DNA from: Perkinsus olseni
Lineage: Eukaryota > Perkinsozoa > Perkinsida
Length of the DNA: 58,532 bases
Reading direction: 5' to 3'
NCBI GenBank assembly: GCA_013115125.1
Contig: JABANN010000165.1
Span: forward strand, 1-58,532
In this document: piece after piece, positions 25,801 through 35,255 of the stretch
Numbering within the stretch: the stretch's first letter is position 1
Layout of the letters: each line of letters opens with the position of its first letter
Translations under genes and position numbers: made by a program
Notes under the pieces: model-generated
Told to the model about the DNA's origin: nothing
Seen by the model: only the letters and a program-made list of their open reading frames with translations
The model's database searches: none

Positions 25801-28800
25801 AGCAGTCGGGTCAGACACCGGACTAGATTCCTACGGCTATCCACATTCCACGTACAAGCGCCGTTTCCCGGTAACTACGAATGAAAAAGTAATAAAAAAC
25901 GCGCCTCGCTCCGCTAAGGATTTACCAGGACAATAGCGCACATACTATCCGGGAAGATGGCGTCACTTCCAGTCTTAACGATTTCTTCATGAACAGACGC
26001 CTCCGCTCCGAGCTGAAAAAGGCCATGTCGCGCGCCACGAAATCGCAAGAGGCTCGACCGTCACGCGCCACGAAATTCACCTCGACGTCTCTTGCCGGCG
26101 GCGAGATGCCAGTAGACGCCGTGTTGAGTTCATGGGGAGCATCGTGCAAACCTGCAAAAATGCAATAAAATCAGGCAGCGCTAGGACGAATCGCGAAAAA
26201 ATCAGAAAATTTTTCGACTGGTCAATTTTTTTACCTTTTTCAGCAGATCGGCGCTCTTTCCGTCTCTTGAAGAACGAAGAGGCAATTCCAAATCCGAGGA
26301 CCTGGCGAAAAAATCATAAAAATGCCCAACCCCGGGATCGAACCCGGGCGTAAAGCAGCCCTACGAAGAACTCAATTATATAGTCGCTGAAGGCCAGGAC
26401 GTCCAGCCAAGCGTAGACGCCTTGATCGGAGTTGCGAGTATCGGGATGGACGATCGGGTCCAGGAATGCTCGAGGGGAAAATCTGGGGGAAAAAGTCTGC
26501 GTAACGTGAAAAAGAAGATCCTGGGATCCGAACCAGGGACCTTCCGCATGGCGGAGGTGAAGCTTGACCTACTCGACATAATTCATGGGTTGATCGAGCA
26601 GCACCAGGCACATTATGCAGACGATGAGGAGAAGATAGCTGATACCCACTATGGCGGTCTGATTCCGCACACGGGAGGCGACCTGCAAACGGAAAAATTA
26701 CCCGCAAAATCGTTCCCGAAAATTGGGTAAATTTCTCCGGAGGGATATCAGTAAGGGCTGTACCCCGTCCCCCACCATCTAGATTCTTTCCGCGCGCCAC
26801 GAAATCTCGGCGTCTCTCACCATCGCTTTTTTCCGAGCTCTCAGTCCCGCCATCAACCTCAAACGATACCGCCAACTCCCCGAGGCAAATCTAAAACAAC
26901 AAAAAAGTCGCCCCTCCCCGGAATGGAACCCGGGACCTTTCGATTACCTCCTCTTATGGTCAGCCGACGTCATAGGAGGTTTCCCAGGTTTCGCCGCGGT
27001 ATTCTAAAATACGACAGACCACGGGATAGAACCTCCGACCATCAGCAAGTGACTCTATTGTACTACCAATTCCAGCAAACTCCCCGTCTCAAACTTCGGT
27101 CCATTATGGTCCATAAAATCATGAGGCGGCCCAGCAACCACAGGTAAACCACACCAACGCCTTTCAACCTAAACGATAGCAAACATTCCCACCCAGGTTC
27201 GAATCCCACCGCCGGCATTTTCTTAAACTCACCACTGAATGCATGTCCTCTCTGACGTCATTCATCTGAGGTTCCAAAATCGACAGCTCCGCAGCATGGG
27301 TCGTCATGACCCGTTTGAACGCCGTACGGATCGTCAGCACGGCCACTGATAAGTAAATCGATCACCTGGGCGCGCGCTAAGTTAACCCCTACCGATATAT
27401 GCCAGTAAGAACACGAGAACTCCCAGGAAAAGCCCTCTGATGCCGATGATGTCAGCGGGCGAGACCGTGCTGGCGAAATCACAGTATCTGTCGGAACCCG
27501 AAATAATTTCGTGGCGCGTGACGGAAAAGAAATCGGGATTTTTAGGAAATTTTTTATGAAAAATTGGGAAAAAAACGAAAAGTTGCACTTTTCCCGCCTG
27601 AAAAAAATTTTCCCGATAATCGAGACTCACGGCTGGACTGCTATCGCCGTTTGAGGCACCGTGGTCGGTTGATCGTGCTGGAGATAAATCGTCTGCGTAC
27701 ACCCATGGTCCTGACAAAAATACATCCCAGGAATCGAACCAGGGACCTTCCGCTTACGATATAGTCGTTTTCATCCGCTCCCCACTTGACCGTTTTAGCA
27801 CAGGTCGAATTCCCAGTCAGCGGTTTCGGTGACGGTTGGCCGTTCGGACCATTAAGGGCGAGCCAACACGAGACAGGCGCATGACACCGCACCTAGCAAG
27901 CAGAGCAAAAATCTTCCGCGTGCGCAAAGATTCTCCAAGATACTCACATAACAAAGATGTCCCGGACCGCAATCTTCATACTGATATCGAGATGGTATCC
28001 AACAGGTCGAACCCGCACCATTATCCTCTGAAATCGCCAAAAATCTTCGCTGTGCGCAAGATACCCGCATCCCTTACTTTGGAAGCCCACCGCTGCTGCC
28101 CTATAGTTGGTGATATTATCGAAAGAGAACGTGAGTTGACAGAACGTTCCATCAACATTAACATCATGCGGGACGACCGAAGCACTCGGGCACTCGAAAA
28201 GTGGGTACGTTTCTGAACAACGACACAAATTCCCGTTTTTTCAGCCCTCGGAGGACCTGGCCCAGTAAATTTGTATCACGCGGTAAAATTTTTTTCTCAA
28301 AATTTCGGGGCGCAATTTTCCACTCACAGTTCGGCACTCACAGAGACCCCAAAAATACCAAATAATAATCGCTTCGCTCCGCTCACCTCCTGACTTGATC
28401 CATGCCAACGACCACGTGTATATCGTAGCCGCGAGCGCTGCACAAACAATGAGATAAGTCGCCGCGCCCGGAATCCGAAAAACCAAAAATGACGCGATCG
28501 GCCAGGCTTTCGGTTTCGGCTTCAGGGACTTCTCCGCAGTATGCTCTTCCTCGAACTTTCTATCACGCTCCTAACCCAAAGACCCCGAGTTCAATTCTTG
28601 GTTGAAGCATTTTTCTACCTCTTCCGCTTTCGTGAGATACTCCTTTCGGCTCTCTTCATCTCCCCCAGGGATTTGCCGCAGATTATGAAGAGGGTCAGTC
28701 AACGACACAACGGTTCTGAAAATTCCGCGAGAAAAAATCTTCTTCCACTAGCCGGGATTCGAACCAGGGACCTCCGGCGTCAGAAACTATCAGAAAACTC

Positions 28801-28895
28801 TAGCCCATCTGTCCGCCTAGCTTGTCCTCTCGCGTCGACGGCCCTGCGAGTTTGCGAGATCGTAGTCAGGAATTTTAAATTTCGATAAATTTCGT
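22856..28895 (-). CDS. GT2-like membrane glycosyltransferase, paralogue C
   Basis: In coding order: a charged N-terminal region (KEYLTKAEEERDRKFEEEHT, 28.6 kb); membrane anchor AATYLIVCAALAATIYTW (28.45 kb); ectodomain DVNVDGTFCQLTFSFDNI (28.1 kb); membrane segments at 27.4, 26.6 (VGISYLLLIVCIMCLVLL) and 26.35 kb. The GT2 domain runs 25.9-24.8 kb: MCAIVLLPGNGACTWN, IFVVDCGSGLTPVDD, SPDINYSYLPENNR, YWANKIWIP, FRYALVIDDIETVLP and FLGGALATQRGVSLWHRGTL. Where A has DAD and B has DVD, this copy reads DDIE. The final exons encode VDWFS / VWKGAGPQGTGD followed by five histidines and a stop at 22856. Several introns contain tRNA-like T-arms, and an extra intron splits VDWFS from VWK. The exact start codon is not resolved. 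Confidence 0.72.
22934..23116 (-). other. Copy-specific 183-nt intron with T-arm, paralogue C
   Basis: Donor GTAATAATGG follows the codons for VDWFS. The acceptor GATGCAG precedes GTATGGAAG (VWK). The intron contains GGGGTTCGAACCGGGG, a tRNA T-arm-like sequence, plus an AATTTCGTGG-type motif. Paralogues A (6680s) and B (14380s) run through the same codons, VDWF(T/S)VW, without interruption. Confidence 0.8.
24522..24640 (-). repeat. Three 46-bp tandem units with AATTTCGTGGCGCAGTGA
   Basis: The motif recurs at 24526, 24572 and 24618, exactly 46 bases apart, in an intron of paralogue C. It is antisense to the gene, so the acceptor side reads CACGAAATTATTTCAG. Unlike most copies, these read GCGCAGTGA instead of GCGCGTGAC. 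Confidence 0.8.
25340..25401 (-). other. 62-nt T-arm intron in paralogue C
   Basis: The intron begins GTAAGGAGGTCGTGGGTTCG and ends CGGTCAG. Splicing joins GVEI(K) to SGNSGVSEP in frame. The body is essentially a T-arm (GTGGGTTCGATCCCTGG) followed by a T run. Confidence 0.78.
25549..25690 (-). repeat. Three 63-bp tandem units of the intron motif
   Basis: ATTTCGTGGCGCG recurs at 63-base spacing (25550, 25613, 25676). The units also share ACTCGAAAACGAGTTAAC. It lies in the paralogue C intron between exons ending DTWRV and starting IHTVVSPDINY. Confidence 0.75.
26013..26080 (-). other. 68-nt intron with two AATTTCGTGGCGCG copies (paralogue C)
   Basis: The intron begins GTGAATTTCGTGGCGCGTGA, contains a second GATTTCGTGGCGCGCGAC and ends TTTTTCAG. 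The flanking exons encode ...ISPPARDVE and LGAEASVHEE. The repeat again starts at the donor site. Confidence 0.7.
26302..26364 (-). other. 63-nt T-arm intron in paralogue C
   Basis: It begins GTAGG and ends CGCCAG. It contains GCCCGGGTTCGATCCCGGGG, in which CCCGG pairs with CCGGG around a TTCGATC loop: a perfect T-arm. Splicing joins SDYIIEFF to VLGFGIASSFF, completing a membrane helix. Confidence 0.82.
26483..26572 (-). other. 90-nt T-arm intron in paralogue C
   Basis: It begins GTAGGTCAAG, contains GGTCCCTGGTTCGGATCCCA and ends CCCCCAG. It separates exons encoding LLLIVCIMCLVLLDQPMNYV and FSPRAFLDPIVHPD. Confidence 0.72.
27711..27757 (-). other. 47-nt T-arm intron in paralogue C
   Basis: It begins GTAAGCGGAAGGTCCCTGG, continues TTCGATTCCTGGGATG, then has a T run and TTGTCAG. 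Almost the whole intron is the 3' half of a tRNA-like sequence. The flanking exon ends GADENDYI. Confidence 0.75.
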
Positions 28896-30490
28896 TTTTT
28901 CTGCCCCGGTCTGAAAATTCCATAGGGAATTTCACAAATTAATCAGACAAAACGTAGCAATTTTAATAATCTTTTCTGCTCCAATAACTTTTCCAATAAA
29001 ACGACCCAACCCCCGCCAATCTCTTCACTACCTTTTACGAGTACTTCCCGTCATCCCAGTGCTGCTCCTGCGCGATGGTGCCGGGTGAAGCGGCGGGCGT
29101 GCGCGGTGGCTCCTCTGGGCCACCAGCGGTGACATCCCTGAGCAAATATATATCCTCGTCCACATTACGGCAAGAAAAAATTTCCACCCGACCGTCGGGA
29201 AAAGGGGATAAAATAAAGAGATTTCTCTCCCAAAAAAATTCGCAAATTCTCAAGCTCTTCAGAGAGGCTTTTCCCTAATTGATTCCAATCACCCAACCAC
29301 CACGATTTTCCACCCCGCAACGAAATTTCGGTCCGCTCGAAATAGCTGAGTTTCCATCACACACTTCGCAAGAAAGTCAGCTCGACCAACTCAACTAATC
29401 GCCCGTAAAAATGTGCATCAGGGCTAGTCTCGTTGCGCCGGTTGTCGGCGTTGGATTTGAAACTCCCACCCACAAGAAGAAAAAACCTGCGGGAAAACGA
29501 AATTTCAGATTTTCAATGATCACAGCCGCAGCTTTGCCGAGTAGAACGTGAATGCGATTTTCAGCCAGAACGATAATCTCGTGGAAGACCTTAACGGCTG
29601 TGAGTTTTCTGTTAGCGCTCGAAAGCGCGATGAACGGAAATTTCTAAAAAATATTTTCTTCTCAGAAACCAGGGTTGCCTCGAAACCAAAAAAGAAATTC
29701 TCAACCAAAAGCAAATTTCCTGGAAAAAATCGTTCTCCCCATAAGAAGGAAAAATAAAGCTATACCAACTTTCCCCCATTTTACGCGGATCCACTCCAAT
29801 GTGTGGAACGTTTCCGTGGTCATTGAAATGATGCTCCGATGATATCATAAATCGATCAACTGAATGAACTGTATTTCTCACCCGCGTACGAAACCAACGA
29901 CATTCAATAGTCCGTCCGAATGACCGCGCGCCCGGACATTCCTCCCTTTCCGAGACACCAGTTGCAAAAGTACAAATTAAAAAAACAAAAAGAAAAGCAA
30001 ATTATCGATTCTGTCAGTATCCACGGAGCCGAGCCCTTCGTCAACTGTCATCTGCTTCCTCTCACCTTCCGAAAATAAATTCCAAACGACGAAAAAGATA
30101 ACTAATGGCGTGAAAATACTCGCCGGAAAATTCTCCAATTTTCTCTTAAATGATGATTGTAATTCTAATTTCGCTCGTCCCGATGCGCATCTGCATCTGA
30201 GTAATTTATCAGAGACACTCCACCAGCGGTATAAAACTTGATATGGCCCCAACTCGCACGGCGCTGCTGCTTCATAGTGACTCAAATGCTGCAAAGACGA
30301 GCAGGAAAAAAAGAAGATGCTTCCCATTCGTGGATAAAACCAGTTGGAGTTCGCAGGAAACGGCAAGAGCTGAATTCTAAATCGCTCTGGAAACGTGAAC
30401 CATACCAAAAAACGTGGTTCAACATGATTAATTTTCAAAGATTCGTCGTACATATTCGGCGCTTCACAACTACTGTTAGCGATCAATAAT
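28896..30490 (-). other. Unresolved coding-like region upstream of paralogue C
   Basis: Minus-strand frames here look partly coding, but I cannot join them. 29035-29253 ends in an acidic, proline-containing stretch (TAGGPEEPPRTPAASPGTIA) with a stop. 29.6-29.9 kb contains HGNVPHIGVDPRKMGESW. 29977-30486 is a 169-codon frame with a hydrophobic segment, FTPLVIFFVVWNLF. They may be exons of another membrane protein or a decayed relative of the GT2 genes. No family motif is visible. Confidence 0.3.
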
Positions 30491-31030
30491 CACGATGAGC
30501 CAATGCGAGCTACCGCCGTGCTGATTTCACCCAGCAGGCATACGAATGAGATTGACCTCTGTTTCCAAATTTTTTTCATTTCCTCCGACGCACCTCGAAA
30601 TCGCCTTTCTCTTCAAAAATGTGCGTTCATCAACTCAAGGTAGTCATCGCAAATTGCGATTCGCAATCCACAAACATCTCATGACCGCGCGCCACGAAAT
30701 TCCCCTCCCTTTTTATAACCTTTCGGAGGCGGTATATCGCTGTTGTGATGTCTCTGTCTCTCGTTCGCCTTACGGTTCATATTTCGCTCGCCTTTATGCA
30801 ATTTGCATGAATCGCGCATGTCCGTGGAGGCTGCGGATCACCCCGTCACTAAATCGAATCAGGCATCACTAGATAAGCTCTTTGTGGAACTAACTGCCAT
30901 ACTAGCAAGATGTTTCAAGTGCGCAAGATTTTAATGTTGCGAGCCTTTGTTGCCTGATGTTGGTAAATCTACAGAGCCACGGAAGGGCATTTTCGCGCTG
31001 TGATATCGAGTTGATATTATCAACCGAAGA
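30490..31030. other. Unassigned stretch
   Basis: No recognisable gene. It holds one copy of the GCGCGCCACGAAATTCC motif (near 30690) and a TTGCAAGA-like pair near 30.9 kb. Confidence 0.4.
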
Positions 31031-31033
31031 GGG

Positions 31034-31300
31034 ATTGTCAATAAGTTATTGACAATAACGATTCTCATTCTAGCAGTTGCAGTTGTTACACTGCCGATGA
31101 TACGAGCTCTAGTAGAGCTGTTCTACATAAGCCTTATGTCATAAGGGCATTTACATCAAACAAATAGGAAGATGCAGGTTCCATCACGAAACGTGATGAC
31201 GTTAGATGCGTGGATGCGTTTGAATAGTTGTTAAGATAAAGCGGCAGACTGGAGGAAGAGGAGTAGATTGAGTAGTGAGACGCGGCGTCCGGCGGACGCC
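31034..31300. repeat. Cluster of short perfect inverted repeats
   Basis: Hairpins with perfect arms occur at 31034-31056 (11-bp arms, single-base centre G), 31105-31119 (AGCTCT/AGAGCT), 31132-31146 (CCTTATG/CATAAGG, centre T), 31182-31198 (CATCACG/CGTGATG) and 31284-31300 (GGCGTCC/GGACGCC). I see no terminator or gene context that would explain them. Confidence 0.7.
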
Positions 31301-31700
31301 TGTGATGAAGTTTGGAAGAAGGGAGATATGTTTCGTTGAAGTCGGGAGAAAATAGGTCATTGGAACGTGCGTTCGCAGGGAGTTCACGAGAGTGTGTGCG
31401 AAGTAACTATATCCATAGGCATTATCGGTAACGATTCCGCAGTAGTTACGCTACCGACTGCAGTCTACCAGTATTCAGGTACCGTTGACGCTTGCTCCAT
31501 CTCCGATGCTTCTCAACGACTCCATGGTAGAGTTGCGATCTAGCAAAACATCGAGCTCGTACGAATTCAAGTGGCTTATGAATCTGAAAATGCACTTGGG
31601 CCACCGGGGCGAAGATACATACTGACCTCAGCACTGGATCTGCTCCCAAGTCTTCGTTATCACCGGCTGCGTTGCAACACTCATTGCTAGTAGAAGATAC

Positions 31701-31872
31701 ACTATGACGATGGTCGGCAGTTGTGGTGGTAGGCATAGCCGGAGTCCTCATATTGCCGGTAGAAGATGCACTATGACGATGGTCGGCAGTTGTGGTGGTA
31801 GGCATAGCCGGAGTCCTCATATTGCCGGTAGAAGGTGCACTATGACGATGGTCGGCAGTTGTGGTGGTAGGC
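31701..31872 (-). repeat. 69-bp coding tandem repeat, interrupted by an insertion
   Basis: Unit starts are at 31701, 31770 and 31839. On the minus strand each unit encodes a 23-residue period including TTTTADHRHS and STGNMRTPAMP. The third plus-strand unit stops at 31872 and resumes at 33011-33057 on the far side of the inserted element. Confidence 0.85.
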
Positions 31873-32109
31873 AGGGTTTTTCCTTCCCGAGCACTATTAT
31901 TTCTTTCCAATTCTTTCTTCCCGGAAAGAAAGGAAAGAAACAATGTTCGGTTTCTTCCTGGCATCATTGTGCAATTCTTTCCGAGGGGTTTAATGCGATG
32001 GTCTAGCGGTAAACTTCGCTGTTAAGATCCTGATAGTCGGGGGTTCTACCCTAGCGAGTGTCATTTCTGTGCAAAAATGTGTTGTAGCTACCAAATTGGC
32101 ACCGAGTAA

Positions 32110-32800
32110 TCAACAATTTGTTGACAAAGTCATATCGACTTATCAGATGAGTCTTATCCTGCTGGAAATGCGGATTTTCTACTGAGGCATACGTGATACT
32201 CGCATAATGCGAGTCGCATTCAATACAATTCAAGCGTAGATTGTCAGGTTAGGTAATGAACTTATCTTCGAGCCCTAGGCGGCCTGCTGCCGCTACGGCG
32301 TGGCCGCAGGCTATGAGCACGAGGAATTCCTTCCCAGTGACTGTGAACCAAATGACAGGACTGATTATTAATTATTAATTATTAATTACTAATTAAATTT
32401 TCTTGAATCTAGCTGTCACCGCATCACACTATGGCGAACACACGTGTTGATATCCGGAGTTGAGTGACTCAACGACTGGGAATGTATTACGTTCGCTACC
32501 AGACGATCAGATCGTCACGATCTATTGAATAGGCTCCTCGGCTAGCGGCCGCCGCTAAGCGGCGCCACTCCCATGCCGAGGCTCGACTGGCCAATGCGTT
32601 GTCTGGTACTCCAAGGGCAGCTGCGGCGAGCACTACCTGCTCGGTGTACTCATTCCAGACATTAGTCACTTCTGTCGATCGAGATGGAGCCATAGAATTT
32701 CTACGATAGAAATGAATTAATCCAGATAATCAGGAGTCCTGAGTGATTATTCAGGTGAGTCACCCGGGGTGACTATTCACTCGCTTCCTGAGTCAGGAAG
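32110..32800. repeat. Hairpin-dense interior of the MULE-like element
   Basis: Perfect inverted repeats occur at 32110-32124, 32199-32213, 32459-32473, 32502-32516, 32697-32713, 32758-32774 and 32784-32800. Arms are 7-8 bp. Five of these have a single-base centre, for example CTCGCAT-A-ATGCGAG and AGTCACCC-G-GGGTGACT; 32697-32713 has a three-base centre. Confidence 0.8.
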
Positions 32801-32932
32801 TGGTCAGTACTCCGCCGCTTTGAGAGCGCGATAGTTCACGATATCAAACCGTCGAGAATGACTGTAATATGGCGGAGCTGCTCAGCCTGGGCCGAGCGAA
32901 TGGGCATTCTTTCCACTCTTATTATTTCTTTC

Positions 32933-32956
32933 CCATTTCTTTCCGGAAAGAAATGG
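32933..32956. repeat. 24-bp perfect palindrome in the right subterminal region
   Basis: CCATTTCTTTCC is followed directly by its reverse complement. A related but imperfect hairpin lies in the left subterminal region at 31910-31940. Such hairpins could be recognition or folding sites for the element's ends; this is inferred. Confidence 0.8.
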
Positions 32957-33062
32957 AAAGAAATGGGTAGGAAGAAACTATCGCTTTGTTTCCGGGAAAG
33001 AAAGAACCCTGGTGGTAGGCATAGCCGAAGTCCTCATATTGCCGGTAGAAGGTGCACTATGT

Positions 33063-33089
33063 CCCTAAACCGCAAGCGGCGGTTTAGGG
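33063..33089. repeat. Hairpin with telomere-like arms in the hAT gene
   Basis: CCCTAAACCGC and GCGGTTTAGGG are separated by AAGCG. The arms contain CCCTAAA/TTTAGGG, the unit of plant-type and alveolate telomeres, but only once. It sits between the transposase core and the 69-bp repeat and introduces a stop in the repeat's frame. Confidence 0.7.
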
Positions 33090-34198
33090 AGCTCATCCGT
33101 CTACACTACGGGTACACATCAAGTAGTCTTTCACAGAATTGTACTACCGTCTGCAAAGTGTCAGCTATGTCTTCGCCCTGCCCCGATTCCAGCTTCCTCA
33201 GTGCTATCAGGACCGGCTCAGCGCCTTCATTTTCATCCTTCTCGAGGACCACCGTCGTGGCGAGAACTTCCTCGCCTTTATGATACGTTTTCCATGCGTC
33301 AAACTGCATCTGAAAAGAGCTGTTCTGTACTCGATAGCTCACATGAAATGAACCCCAGGATGAAATCCTCACCTGCAGCGGTCGGTTTTGGCGTTTCAAG
33401 CGGCTTTTTACTTCCTCCTTAACTTTTGAGTACCTCTCCTTCACCGCGGTTGACACCGCCTTCGCACTCGGAAGGGAGCGATCTGCGTCAAATGGCCTCC
33501 CGTTGCGAGCGCCGAGGTCCGTCGCCAACTGTATAAGCTTGCGGAAGGCCACAGATTCGGTCACTGTCAAGGGCAGAGCTTGCGCGACTATAAGGTCCAC
33601 ACACGCCTCGAGAAGACGACCCCGTTGGTCCCCGGCCAATGGAGTCGGATCTTTAATATAATGCAATACAGACGGAGTATCCTTTCGTTTCCCCGAGCAC
33701 GCTTTAAGATGACGGGTGAGGGTACTAGTGTTACCCTTCTTGCACTTGAATATGGTGCGGCATAAGCTGCACACAGCAAAGTCCTTGCAAACGACACGAG
33801 AATCTTTCACGCGGATCTTCATGAAGGCCGTTGTCGACCAGACGTCTGAGCGGGCACTAGAATTCTTGGGTAGGAAAGGCTCGAATATACGCTCATCCAG
33901 CTTCTCCGTGGGCTTGGGTTCCGGAAGAGAGGAATGAGTACCCGAGGCGCAGTCATCGACCTTGTCTCCTTCCGCACGCGTCCCCTGTTCCTCATTGTTG
34001 GGTGCTACGAACACCTTCTTTCTCTTTGTCGGAGGAGAACCCGTGAGGAAGCCCTTTTGTTTCGCATCACCCTTCTCGCCCTCCAACTCCAGGCGCAAGG
34101 CTCGAGCAGCGATATCAGCTGCTGTTTCAGAGATGATGGGCACCTCGTCTACCACTAGATGAGCAGCTGACGATGAAGATGATGCCATAGATAAACAT

Positions 34199-35254
34199 CT
34201 AGCTAACATCTATATCCCAATCCTCCGCAAGGTCAACCAACAGGGACAGTAACCGGCCTCTAACTGGAGAATGTGGATGTGTAGGCGGTAGATCATCGGA
34301 GCAACCTCCGGCTATAGTGAGTATCGCCGACCTTCCCTCTTCCATCGCAGATTGTACATCCACTATCGAAAGAGGGTCTTCAGCCGTCAACAGAGAATCG
34401 ATTACACCAGGATGGCGCAGAAGAATACGTTCAAACTCCACCCGTAACGCTTTGAAACGTACAATGCCCTGGGGGAGGAAAAGAGACGAATAATGAGGGT
34501 TCCTGAGGCCCCCAAGATAACCATCACGTAGAACAGGAGAAGCCTGGCTAGGGGAACTCGCAAGACCAGACGTAGAAGCACAAGTAGAGGTAGTACAGGA
34601 GGGCAGGAGGGCCACAGGATCATGCTTTCATGAGGATGACTGGTTCCGACTTGGCCCTTTGCCAGCCGAAGGTGACACGGGCGCAGAAGGGCCACCCGCC
34701 AGTTCACCTCGCGTCTGACCACTTTGGTTGGCCTCACGGCGGGGCCTCTTACAGTCCCGATTACCCCGCGGCATTGGATGCGCCGTGCGGCAATGGAGGC
34801 AGACATGCCTACGCCCCATAGGACACGGCTCGTCTCCATTCGCGCCACCACAGCGACCATTCTGGTAGGAGAAGCAGATCTCGTTCCCGCGGTGGGCAGC
34901 CTTGCCACGGCCTCCTTTGTCCTTGTTATCAGTCTTAGCTTGGTTCTGATCAGCGCCAGCAGACCGTAGACGAAAAATTTTCGCAGGGTGTACGAAATGA
35001 CGGTGTACGAGTTGAAAGCGGGTGTGTGTATGAAATGACGGTGTACGAGCATTATGTGTACGAGTGTACTGTGTACGAGTATTATGTGTACGAGTATTTT
35101 GCGTACGAGTTTTACATGTACGAGTTTTCTGTGTATGGGTTTTTGATGTACGAGTCCTCGGTGTACGGATATTTGGTGTACGAGTCGAAGGTGTACGAGT
35201 ATTCGAGACACGAGTCGAAAATGTACGAGCTTTCGGTGTACGAGTCGTGAACAT
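34199..35254 (-). other. Zinc-knuckle open frames, possible retroelement fossil
   Basis: Two adjacent minus-strand frames lie directly upstream of the hAT gene. The first (34628-35254) has a Thr/Arg repeat region encoded by a minisatellite, then a basic segment and a zinc-binding cluster: CFSYQNGRC...C...H, followed by CLHCRTAHPMPRGNRDC (C-x2-C-x4-H-x8-C). Such paired clusters are typical of nucleocapsid/gag or ORF1 proteins of retroelements. The second (34199-34615) has no recognised domain. No polymerase or long terminal repeats are visible nearby on this strand. It appears broken and incomplete, and a host zinc-finger gene is an alternative. Confidence 0.4.
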
Positions 35255-35255
35255 C
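35000..35255. repeat. 18-bp minisatellite, open in all six frames
   Basis: Diverged copies of an 18-bp unit containing GTGTACGAGT. The plus strand reads a six-residue period such as VYEY.. or VRV..., and the minus strand reads TRT... or SYT.... No frame contains a stop through most of the array. Confidence 0.85.

Larger units (their letters stand above)
31873..33010. mobile_element. MULE-like non-autonomous DNA transposon with 10-bp target duplication
   Basis: The element is 1138 bp. GGTGGTAGGC occurs immediately outside both ends (31863-31872 and 33011-33020), and the uninterrupted neighbouring repeat unit has it once, so this is a target-site duplication. The ends are inverted: left AGGGTTTTTCCTTCCCG, right (reverse complement) AGGGTTCTTTCTTTCCCGG. 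Both subterminal regions are rich in CTTTCC/GGAAAG. A 10-bp duplication fits Mutator-like elements (8-11 bp). No transposase is encoded; longest frames are under 145 codons. The interior holds many perfect hairpins and a tRNA-like A-box/B-box stretch (GGTCTAGCGG...GGTTCTACCC) at 31990-32060. Confidence 0.85.
31475..34188 (-). pseudogene. hAT-type transposase gene, disrupted
   Basis: The start MASSSSSAAHLVVDEVP at 34188 is preferred to the upstream in-frame ATG at 34209. The N-terminal part has a BED-type zinc finger (CSLCRTIF...HLKAC, about residues 136-160), the hAT helical block (VDLIVAQALPLTVTESVAFR) and the first catalytic-region motif (FQMQFDAWKTYHKGEE). A LIALRKLESGQGEDIADTL segment follows, corresponding to LRELPGxHTGENIA of the family. 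The frame stops near 33106, and the rest of the catalytic core and the hAT dimerisation domain are absent. Downstream come 69-bp repeats coding a 23-residue unit, interrupted by a MULE-like insertion. A 43-nt intron (31584-31626) then joins GADPVLR to FISHLNSYELDVLLDRNS before a stop at 31475. It is non-functional as a whole. Confidence 0.7.

Noticed and set aside
33063-33089. Interstitial telomere repeat (CCCTAAA/TTTAGGG)
   Set aside because: Only one unit per arm in inverted orientation. Better explained as another inverted-repeat event.
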